The position numbers were made by a program, and so were the translations under genes. A DNA stretch of 64,000 nt from Deltaproteobacteria bacterium SG8_13 (GTDB lineage Bacteria > Desulfobacterota > Desulfobacteria > Desulfobacterales > SG8-13), in assembly GCA_001303025.1 (NCBI GenBank), contig LJNK01000022.1, positions 1 to 64,000 of the forward strand, read 5' to 3'. Below are positions 8,798 to 16,683 of this stretch, piece after piece; the stretch's first letter is position 1, and the number at the start of each line of letters is the position of its first letter. The notes under the pieces were generated by a model. The model did no database searches, was not told where the DNA came from, and saw only the letters and a program-made list of their open reading frames with translations.

Positions 8798-10588
8798 TTA
8801 ATGGGGCTGCGGCGACCCTTCCGCCGGTTGGTCGCTGAACTGCATCTGGTTGAGCTTACAGTACTCGCCCTGCAACGCCATCAGCTCGGCGTGGGTGCCT
8901 TGTTCTGCAATCCGTCCATTGACGACAACGATGATGCGGTTTGCGTGGGCAATGGTCGAAAGGCGATGGGCAATCACGAAGGTGGTCCGCCCCTGCATGA
9001 GATTCTCCAACGCTTTCTGCACCAGTTTCTCGGATTCCGTGTCCAGAGAGGAGGTCGCCTCGTCGAGGATCAGAATGGGCGCGTCTTTCAACAGTGCCCG
9101 TGCGATGCAAATCCGTTGTTTTTCGCCTCCCGACAGACGGGTTCCCAGCTCTCCGATATTGGTGTCGAATTGGCGGGGGAAGCCCTGGATGAAATCGTAG
9201 GCATAGGCCGCCCTGGCCGCGGAGACGATCTCTTCATCGGTCGCATTCTGCCGGCCGTAGGCGATGTTGTTTTTAACCGTATCGTTGAACAGAATCGGCT
9301 CCTGGGTTACGATTGCAATCTGTTTTCGCAGCGATGCGATGGAAGCTTTACGAATGTCCAATCCGTCGACGCAAATCGCCCCTTTGCTGACATCGTAAAA
9401 CCGGGGAATCAAATTCACCAGAGAGGTTTTGCCTCCACCGCTGGTGCCTGCAATGGCGAGGACTTCACCCGAGTTCACCTCCAGGCGGATGTCTCTTAAC
9501 ACCATTTCATCCTGATATTTGAAATACACCCCGTCGAAGGTCACCCGATGCGGACCGGGCTGGATTTCCACCGGGTTGGGGTCGTCGGTAATCTCCGAGG
9601 ATCTTTCCACTATGTCGAAAATTCTGTCGGTGGCCGCCAATCCCCTCTGGATGGCGTTGTTGAAATTGCTGATGTCCTTAATCGGCTTATAGAGAAGAAT
9701 CAGTGCGGTGAGAAAAGAAACGAACGTGCCGGCCGTAAACGCTCCGGAGAGTACCTGGTGACCGCCGTACCACACGATGACCGCCGCGGCAACGCCGCCG
9801 AGAAAGAGATTGATGGGGCTGGTGATCACCCGGGCGCGGGTTTCCTTCATCTCCATTTTGAACAGTCTACGGGATTTTTCAAAGAACCGATTTTTTTCAA
9901 ATCCCTCCATGCCAAAAGCCTTGACGATCTTATTGCCGGCAAATGTCTCGTGCAAATGGGCACTGATATCCGCCATCTCTTCCTGGCAACCGGTGCTGGT
10001 GCGTCGCACCTTGCGTCCGAATATGACGATCGGGAAAAAGGCGGCCGGCAGCACCAGCAGGGCGAACAGCGCCAGGTACCAGATCTGGGTAATCAGCACC
10101 GCAATAAGTCCTATAATGGTAAACAGATCGCGCAGGGACCCGGTGATGGTCGAAGAGACCATGTCGCGGACAAAGTTGACGTCATTGATGATTCGTGACA
10201 TCAGCGCACCGGTGGTCTCCTTTTGAAAAAACGACAGGGGCAGGTCCTGGATTTTTTCATACAGTCGATTTCTCAGGCGGCGAATGATGTCCTGCCCAAC
10301 ATAGGTCATCAGGTAATCGCCCCAGTATATGGACAAGGCCCGCAGAAAGTAGACTGCCACAATCAGCAACGGAACGATGTTGAGCATGCGGGTGTCGCTG
10401 CTGACCAGGATGTGGTCCACCACCGGTTTCATCAGATAGGCCGTTAGGGAAACGCCGCCCGCCTCCACGAGCATGCAGATCATTGCGAGCACTAGACGCA
10501 AACGGTTTTTTCCGACCAGTGCCAGGATCTCCCGATGACGGCTCTGCAGCTGGATTTCTTTTTGTTGTCCTGGTTCCGAGTTTTTCAT
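8798..10588 (-). CDS. msbA: lipid A export ABC transporter (MsbA)
   Basis: ABC-TM plus NBD: TSGGGKTSLVNLIPRFYD, LSGGEKQRICIARALLKDAPILILDEATSSLD; LPS operon context. Confidence 0.93.
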   Translation of the reverse strand: MKNSEPGQQKEIQLQSRHREILALVGKNRLRLVLAMICMLVEAGGVSLTAYLMKPVVDHILVSSDTRMLNIVPLLIVAVYFLRALSIYWGDYLMTYVGQDIIRRLRNRLYEKIQDLPLSFFQKETTGALMSRIINDVNFVRDMVSSTITGSLRDLFTIIGLIAVLITQIWYLALFALLVLPAAFFPIVIFGRKVRRTSTGCQEEMADISAHLHETFAGNKIVKAFGMEGFEKNRFFEKSRRLFKMEMKETRARVITSPINLFLGGVAAAVIVWYGGHQVLSGAFTAGTFVSFLTALILLYKPIKDISNFNNAIQRGLAATDRIFDIVERSSEITDDPNPVEIQPGPHRVTFDGVYFKYQDEMVLRDIRLEVNSGEVLAIAGTSGGGKTSLVNLIPRFYDVSKGAICVDGLDIRKASIASLRKQIAIVTQEPILFNDTVKNNIAYGRQNATDEEIVSAARAAYAYDFIQGFPRQFDTNIGELGTRLSGGEKQRICIARALLKDAPILILDEATSSLDTESEKLVQKALENLMQGRTTFVIAHRLSTIAHANRIIVVVNGRIAEQGTHAELMALQGEYCKLNQMQFSDQPAEGSPQPH

Positions 10589-10611
10589 ATGGTTTCAACC
10601 GAATAAAGTAA

Positions 10612-11766
10612 TTACGGTTCGCTGGCGTCAATCATCTGCAGGGCAATCTGCGCAGCTCGATCTGAAGCCCCGGGGCCTCCCAATGCCTCACGCACTTCCA
10701 GCAGATCCCGCTGAATGTCCATCCGGTGAGCATCATCACTGAGCAGCAGCCAGACGGTTTTCGATATGTTTTTGGCAGAAGCGCGCCATTGCACCAGCTC
10801 CGGCACGACCTGCCGACCGGCAATGAGATTGACCAGGCCGATGAATTCGACACGGGCCAGCGCTTTGCCCAACAAGAAGGTAAGCGGAGAAACCTTGTAG
10901 ACAATCACCGTCGGAATTCCGCAGAGCGCGGCCTCCAGGGTGACTGTGCCGGAAGCTGCGACAACGAGCATGCTTCTTCGAAAAATGCTGTCGACTCCGC
11001 CTTCGACAAGCTCCACTTTCGCATTGTCGGCATGCAGGTCAACCAGCTGCCGAATCGTGTCAGGATCTGTCGAGGGAGCCACCGAAACCAGAAACTGGAG
11101 ACGATCGTCTCGGCGGGAAAGATCAACAGCCGCTTTCAGCATCACCGGCAGCAGCCGGCTGATCTCCTTGTCCCGTGAGCCTGGCAGCAAACCGATCGTC
11201 CTGGCTTCAACGGCTCCGGCGCTAGATTCGCGCCCAAACAGGGGGTCTTCCAGGTCCAGCAGCGGATGGCCGACAAAGGTCACCGGCACCTGATGCTGTC
11301 GGAAAAATTCCGCTTCAAACGGCAATATCACCGCCAGGTGATCCACGCGTTTCTTGATTTTTTCCACCCGCCCCGGCCGCCAGGCCCAGACCTGCGGGCA
11401 GATATAGTAGAGCACCGGAATTCCGATCTTCTTGGCGCTGGCGGCCACGTGCAGGTTGAAGTCGGGAAAATCGATCAGTATCAGCAGGTCCGGTCGCAGG
11501 CCGTTGATGGTGTTTTTCGCCCGGCGAATACCATCGAGCAGAAAGGAGGCCTTGGCCAACACCTCCGTAATCCCAACGACAGCCAGTCGGGCCGCATCCG
11601 CCACGATTCTGACCCCGGCCGCCTGCATGGCCGGTCCGCCGATGCCGCAGAAAAACAGATGGCTGTCTCTTTTACGCATGGCACGCACGAGCTTGGCACC
11701 GTGACGATCTCCGGAAGCTTCCCCGGCAATGATCATGACGCACTTGCGTCTATGAGATGTCATCAT
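10612..11766 (-). CDS. lpxB: lipid-A-disaccharide synthase
   Basis: VMIIAGEASGDRHGAKLVRAMRKRDSHLFFCGIGGPAMQAAG..., LLPGSRDKEISRLLPVML. Confidence 0.96.
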   Translation of the reverse strand: MMTSHRRKCVMIIAGEASGDRHGAKLVRAMRKRDSHLFFCGIGGPAMQAAGVRIVADAARLAVVGITEVLAKASFLLDGIRRAKNTINGLRPDLLILIDFPDFNLHVAASAKKIGIPVLYYICPQVWAWRPGRVEKIKKRVDHLAVILPFEAEFFRQHQVPVTFVGHPLLDLEDPLFGRESSAGAVEARTIGLLPGSRDKEISRLLPVMLKAAVDLSRRDDRLQFLVSVAPSTDPDTIRQLVDLHADNAKVELVEGGVDSIFRRSMLVVAASGTVTLEAALCGIPTVIVYKVSPLTFLLGKALARVEFIGLVNLIAGRQVVPELVQWRASAKNISKTVWLLLSDDAHRMDIQRDLLEVREALGGPGASDRAAQIALQMIDASEP

Positions 11767-12757
11767 CCGATCCAGGGGTCAGGAAACGTTTGTTGGTGGT
11801 GTTGATCTGGTCCATAACGTGCAGAGCAATTTGCAGCGCGTTGCGTCCCACACGGCCATCGACTTCCGGTGTCTTGCGTTCGCCCACAGCCTGAATAAAG
11901 GCTTTCAGCTCGTCCTCCAGGGCATCGCCCTTGTCAAATTGCAGCTGCCGGATCTCCATACCGGGAATCAGGCTGTCGCGCACTTCTTCGTTTCGACGAA
12001 CCAGCGTGATACTGTGGTTGGCGAAATCAACGGAGATATAGGCATCACGTTGAAAGAGTCTGATCTTTCTCTCATTTTTCATTGAAACCCGACTGGCGGT
12101 CACGTTGGCCACGCAGCCGCTGTCAAATTCCAACCGGGCATTGGCGATGTCCACCTGCTCGGTGATCACCGGAATCCCGGCTGCACGGATGTCGCTGATC
12201 CCGGCACCGACAAAATTTGAAATCAGATCGATGTCATGAATCATCAGGTCGAGGACCACACTGACATCCAGCGCCCGATCCTTGTAAACACTGAGACGGT
12301 GAGACTCAATGAACATCGGCCGGTTTACGATGCCGCGCAGGGCAACAACGGCCGGATTGAATCGCTCCAGATGGCCAACCTGGATGATGAGCCCTTTGGA
12401 TTCGGCAAATGCCACCAGCTCGTCTGCCTGCTCAAGGGTGGTGGTCATCGGCTTTTCGATCAGCACGTCCACATTGTGATCGAGAAAATCCCGGCTGATA
12501 TCGAAATGCAGCGACGTGGGCACGACGATGCTGACCGCATCAACGGTCTGCAGCAACGCCCGGTGGTCGGCAAACGCCCGGGTGCGGTGCCGGTTGGCCA
12601 CCTCTTCGGCTGCCGGCCGATCGATGTCGGCAACGCCGACCAGTTCGACGTTTTCCATACGCGCGTATTTGTCGGCATGATATTTACCCAGGTAGCCGGT
12701 GCCGACGACCCCTACGCGGATCTTTTTCTTCGGCTGTTTCGACTCCATCCACCTCAC
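11750..12757 (-). CDS. Gfo/Idh/MocA family oxidoreductase
   Basis: RVGVVGTGYLGKYHADKYARMENVELVGVADID..., VLIEKPMTTTLEQADELV; overlaps lpxB by 17 bp. Confidence 0.9.
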   Translation of the reverse strand: MRWMESKQPKKKIRVGVVGTGYLGKYHADKYARMENVELVGVADIDRPAAEEVANRHRTRAFADHRALLQTVDAVSIVVPTSLHFDISRDFLDHNVDVLIEKPMTTTLEQADELVAFAESKGLIIQVGHLERFNPAVVALRGIVNRPMFIESHRLSVYKDRALDVSVVLDLMIHDIDLISNFVGAGISDIRAAGIPVITEQVDIANARLEFDSGCVANVTASRVSMKNERKIRLFQRDAYISVDFANHSITLVRRNEEVRDSLIPGMEIRQLQFDKGDALEDELKAFIQAVGERKTPEVDGRVGRNALQIALHVMDQINTTNKRFLTPGSDDDIS

Positions 12758-12814
12758 CTCGCTTCGTGGACCCAGATATGGAATTTACACGCATTGAGCG
12801 GCATTGCAGCTTTG

Positions 12815-13627
12815 TCAATCTCCGCGCGCCACGATGGCGATGTCATAGCGATTTGCCAGATCGACCATCTCCTCTTGATCGAATACAATCGCCTTTGCGG
12901 ATTCCACCGCCAGGGTGCGGACACCGGCTTCGTGCATCGTCTGAATGGTCCCGGTGCCGATCGCCGGTATATCAAAACGGGTATCCTGGTTCGGCTTGCA
13001 GACTTTCACTACGACGGCATTGCCGTTTCCCAGCGGGCCGCCCCTTCGGATGGTGGCATCGGTACCGTCGATGGCCTCCACGGCCAGCACCGACCCACCG
13101 GCCACCACCACGCACTGGCCGATGTCGAGTCGCCCGATCTCCTTGGCCAGTCGCCATCCCAGGTTGATGTCGGCCTGCTCGGATCGGTTGGGTTTTCGCT
13201 TGGTCCAGCACCCTTCCGGTGCCAGCAGTTCGGGAACCAGAAAAGTGGAGGCCTTGATACTGATTCCTTCCTCCTCCAGCACCCGGGCAAACGTGCTCAA
13301 CAGGTTATCGTCATGGGTGTGGCGCATCTTGGAAAAGACCGCGATGGCTTTCATATCCGGGCGCACATCGGTGAACATCCGCGTCTTGCGGATCGCTCCC
13401 ATCATAACGGCTTCAGAGACCGCGTTTTGTTTGAAAAAGCGGATCAGGCGCTTTAGCTGCCCGAGGTAGAGCCACTGCACCTCATCGGCGAAATTCTCCA
13501 ATTCCCGGTCGGTTTCGTTGACATAGGCAACCGCATAGACGGCATAGCCTTTATTCTTGGCCGCCCTTGTGAAAATAATGGGAAATTGACCGCTACCGGC
13601 GATAAGTCCGATTCTCATAACGTGCAA
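12815..13627 (-). CDS. lpxI: UDP-2,3-diacylglucosamine pyrophosphatase LpxI
   Basis: IGLIAGSGQFPIIFTRAAKNKGYAVYAVAYVNETD..., VMMGAIRKTRMF. Confidence 0.92.
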   Translation of the reverse strand: MHVMRIGLIAGSGQFPIIFTRAAKNKGYAVYAVAYVNETDRELENFADEVQWLYLGQLKRLIRFFKQNAVSEAVMMGAIRKTRMFTDVRPDMKAIAVFSKMRHTHDDNLLSTFARVLEEEGISIKASTFLVPELLAPEGCWTKRKPNRSEQADINLGWRLAKEIGRLDIGQCVVVAGGSVLAVEAIDGTDATIRRGGPLGNGNAVVVKVCKPNQDTRFDIPAIGTGTIQTMHEAGVRTLAVESAKAIVFDQEEMVDLANRYDIAIVARGD

Positions 13628-13665
13628 CCGCGCCTGCCGTGGCGATGAAACCAGACAGTCAGCCC

Positions 13666-14439
13666 CTATCGGGTGATGCCCCGCGAGGAAGACTGGATGA
13701 ATTCGATGAAATTGACGACCTCCGGAACCTGTTCGACCTCGGCTTTCACCCTCTCTAAAGACTGCGTAAGTGTCAGCCCGATACGAAAGATAATCCGGTA
13801 GGCTTTTTTCAGTTCGGCCACTGATTTTTTACTGAAACCGTGGCGCTTCAGGCCCACCGAGTTCAAGCCGCGCAAACTGGCCCTTTCCCCGGAGGCGAGG
13901 ACGTAGGGGGGGACATCCTTCGGGACCCCGGTCATGCCGCCGATAAATGCGTATTCGCCCACGCGGGCAAACTGGTGAATGGCTGAAAGACCGCCAATGG
14001 TGGCATAGTCCCCGATTTGGATGTGCCCTGCAAGGGTTGCGTTGTTGGCCATCACGACCTTGCGCCCGATGATGCAGTCGTGGGCAATGTGGGTGTAGGC
14101 CATCAGGAAGCATTCCTCTCCGATTTCCGTTACCTTTCCGCCGAAATCGGTTCCCCGGTGGATGGTGACGAACTCTCTGACAATGCTGCCGCGGTTGATT
14201 TTTACGTAGGTGGTTTCGCCTTTAAATTTCAGCGACTGCGGCATTGCCCCGATGGCGGCATACTGAAATATCTGGCAATCCGCCTCGATGGTGACATGGG
14301 GTTCGATGACGCTGTGAGAACCGATCCGCGTGCCGGATCCGATGAAGACATTTTCCGCGACAACCGCATAGGGTCCGATCTCCACGTCCGAATCGATTTC
14401 GGCCTTGGGGTGGACGATGGCAGTGGGATGAATTTTCAT
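13666..14439 (-). CDS. lpxA: acyl-ACP--UDP-N-acetylglucosamine O-acyltransferase
   Basis: Hexapeptide-repeat protein MKIHPTAIVHPKAEIDSDVEIGPYAVV..., REFVTIHRGTDFGGKVTEIGEECFLMAYTHIAHDCIIG, GLNSVGLKRHGF. Confidence 0.96.
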   Translation of the reverse strand: MKIHPTAIVHPKAEIDSDVEIGPYAVVAENVFIGSGTRIGSHSVIEPHVTIEADCQIFQYAAIGAMPQSLKFKGETTYVKINRGSIVREFVTIHRGTDFGGKVTEIGEECFLMAYTHIAHDCIIGRKVVMANNATLAGHIQIGDYATIGGLSAIHQFARVGEYAFIGGMTGVPKDVPPYVLASGERASLRGLNSVGLKRHGFSKKSVAELKKAYRIIFRIGLTLTQSLERVKAEVEQVPEVVNFIEFIQSSSRGITR

Positions 14440-14894
14440 GTTCGCTCTCCTATGGCGGCCAACAGTTCGGCCTGAGCAGCCAGCCGACCTTCGACAGTGG
14501 CCGTGGCGGCTATCTTCAGGGCTTTTTCCCGGGCGTGAATGATGCTGACGTCGAACACGAGTTGATCGCCGGGAACGACCGGTTTGCGGAACCGCACCTT
14601 ATCCATGCCCATGAAGTAAAAGATGTAATCGTCTTTTTTCGGTTTTTTGGTAAGCAAGTAAAGCAGGCCGCCGGTCTGCGCCATCGCCTCGACGATCAGC
14701 ACCCCGGGCATAATCGGCACCTCGGGAAAATGGCCCTGAAAAAAAGGCTCATTTATGGTGACATTTTTCAGCGTCTTGATTCTTTCGCCCGCTACGAATT
14801 CCAATATGCGGTCCACTAGAAGAAATGGATAACGGTGAGGCATGAGCTCCAAAATTCGCTGAATGTCGATGGTTTCGGTTTTCTCCATTTTCAT
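14436..14894 (-). CDS. fabZ: 3-hydroxyacyl-ACP dehydratase FabZ
   Basis: LMPHRYPFLLVDRILE, KNVTINEPFFQGHFPEVPIMPGVLIVEAMAQTGG. Confidence 0.97.
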   Translation of the reverse strand: MKMEKTETIDIQRILELMPHRYPFLLVDRILEFVAGERIKTLKNVTINEPFFQGHFPEVPIMPGVLIVEAMAQTGGLLYLLTKKPKKDDYIFYFMGMDKVRFRKPVVPGDQLVFDVSIIHAREKALKIAATATVEGRLAAQAELLAAIGERT

Positions 14895-14959
14895 TGTTTG
14901 CCTATCCTGTCCTCATGGTTGATGGGTGCATCGGTGTTTTGGAAGGACCAACCCCTGAT

Positions 14960-15988
14960 TTACCTATCGGTTCCCAAAAGCTGTTGCAACTGTTTTTCCA
15001 GCTGACGAACCTTTTTGTTGATGTCCGGCAGCTCCGGAAACACCCGGTAAACCCGCAGCCAGGTTCGGTGCGGCATGTGCGGAGCACCGGATACCACATC
15101 GCCTGCCGCTATCGGTTTGCCGACACCGGACAGGGGGCCGATAATCGCGCCTTCGCCGACGGTGATGTGGTCGGATACGGCCGCACCGCCTGCGATGATT
15201 GCATGCTTGCCGATGGTGGTGCTGCCGCCGATCAACACTCCCGCGACGAGCACCGAGTCTTCGCCCACGGTCACATTGTGCCCGATGTGCACCAGATTGT
15301 CGATCTTCACTCCCCGCTGGATCCAGGTTTTTCCAAGGGTCGCCCGGTCTACGGTCGAATTGGCCCCGATTTCCACGTCGTCGTCAACCTGAACGAATCC
15401 GACCTGAGGAATTTTGAAGTACGCCCCCCCGTCCGGGGCAAACCCGAAACCGTCGCTGCCGATCACCGCTCCGGCATGCAGGATAACCCGGTTGCCGATG
15501 CGACAGTTCTCGCCAATCGTCACATTGGGATAGATCTGCACATCATCGCCGATGACCACCCCATCGCCGATGACCACCCCGGGATGGCAGGCCAGCCGAT
15601 CGCCGACAGCCACATTATCGCCGATGCATGCCAGCGGGGCAATCGCTGCATCGCGCCCACACTGAAACCGGCGCCCGATGACCGCCTGCGGACTGATTCC
15701 CTCGAATGCTGCCGACGCAGGGTGGAAGAGCGCAAGCACCCTGGCAAATCCCACCTTGGGATTTTTCACCAGCACCAGATTCCCTGCAACGCTGGTCACA
15801 TCTGCCGGCACGATGACCGCACCGGCCCTGCTTTCATGAATTCTTTTTATGTACTTCGGTGCTTCGGCAAAGGTGATTTGATCACTGCCGGCAATTTCAA
15901 ACGGGGCGATGCCCCTGATGACCTTCTCCCCGTCTCCCCTGAGCTGCCCCCCGATCCGTTCGGCAATCTGCTTCAGCAGTATTTCCAT
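14960..15988 (-). CDS. lpxD: UDP-3-O-acylglucosamine N-acyltransferase
   Basis: Hexapeptide repeats, IGSDGFGFAPDGGAYFKIPQVGFVQVDDDVEIGANSTVDRATLGKT. Confidence 0.96.
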   Translation of the reverse strand: MEILLKQIAERIGGQLRGDGEKVIRGIAPFEIAGSDQITFAEAPKYIKRIHESRAGAVIVPADVTSVAGNLVLVKNPKVGFARVLALFHPASAAFEGISPQAVIGRRFQCGRDAAIAPLACIGDNVAVGDRLACHPGVVIGDGVVIGDDVQIYPNVTIGENCRIGNRVILHAGAVIGSDGFGFAPDGGAYFKIPQVGFVQVDDDVEIGANSTVDRATLGKTWIQRGVKIDNLVHIGHNVTVGEDSVLVAGVLIGGSTTIGKHAIIAGGAAVSDHITVGEGAIIGPLSGVGKPIAAGDVVSGAPHMPHRTWLRVYRVFPELPDINKKVRQLEKQLQQLLGTDR

Positions 15989-16032
15989 CAGGTATTCCCT
16001 CCGCCATCCTCCGTCCGGCGGACCGGCTAATA

Positions 16033-16590
16033 TTATTTGTTTTTGGAAGCCTCTGTCTGGCCTTTGGCGAACTGGGCATTGTAACTCTGGATCAGCTTGT
16101 CGGTGACGTCGATGGAGCTCGGGTAGTAAACGGCATTTTCTTTGGTCAGGATCAGCAGGTAACCGTCCTCTTTTCCGATTTTCTGGGCCAGCTTCACAAT
16201 GTCCGCCTGGATGCGGCTCAGCAGCTCCTGCTGCATCTGGCTCATCTCCCTGCTGTATTTCTTTTGCAGGTCCTCAATCTCCACTTTTCGGATCTTCAGC
16301 TCCCGACTCTTGTCATCCCGCTTCTCCTGGCTCATAACCATGGCCTCGCGCTTTAACTGCTCCTCCAGGGTTTTGAACTCCTCGGCTTTCTTCTTTAAAT
16401 CCTCGGTTCTCTGGGTCCCTTCTGCTTTTATACGTGCCTGCGCAGCCTTGCCGGCGCTGGAGATGTCCAGTATCCTCTGGGCGTCGAGAATGCCGATCTT
16501 GGCCACATCGGCGGCAAAAACGCCGCCTGTCGATAACATCAAGGCGATGCACAAGGCCACCACCGAAACCGTCGCATTGCGAGTATTCAT
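16033..16590 (-). CDS. OmpH/Skp family periplasmic chaperone
   Basis: Signal peptide, then VAKIGILDAQRILDISSAGKAAQARIKAEGTQRTEDLKKKAEEFKTLEEQLKREAMVMS; located between bamA and lpxD. Confidence 0.9.
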   Translation of the reverse strand: MNTRNATVSVVALCIALMLSTGGVFAADVAKIGILDAQRILDISSAGKAAQARIKAEGTQRTEDLKKKAEEFKTLEEQLKREAMVMSQEKRDDKSRELKIRKVEIEDLQKKYSREMSQMQQELLSRIQADIVKLAQKIGKEDGYLLILTKENAVYYPSSIDVTDKLIQSYNAQFAKGQTEASKNK

Positions 16591-16683
16591 TTTTCTACCC
16601 CCTTATAGTTGTAACAGAATCATTGCCGCCACCGGCAGGCCGGCAGCACTGGTTACGATCTGTGTTATGTGCGTTCATTGATT

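Noticed and set aside
12236-13456. 406-aa + strand ORF opposite Gfo/Idh/MocA and lpxI
   Set aside because: Spans two confident opposite-strand genes; composition typical of a shadow frame.
15520-15600. Short GATGACCACCCC(A/G)TCGCCGATGACCACCCC repeat
   Set aside because: Explained by hexapeptide repeats in lpxD coding sequence, not an independent repeat or CRISPR.
14894-16030. 378-aa + strand ORF opposite lpxD
   Set aside because: Shadow of hexapeptide-repeat coding sequence; low-complexity D/H/R-rich translation.
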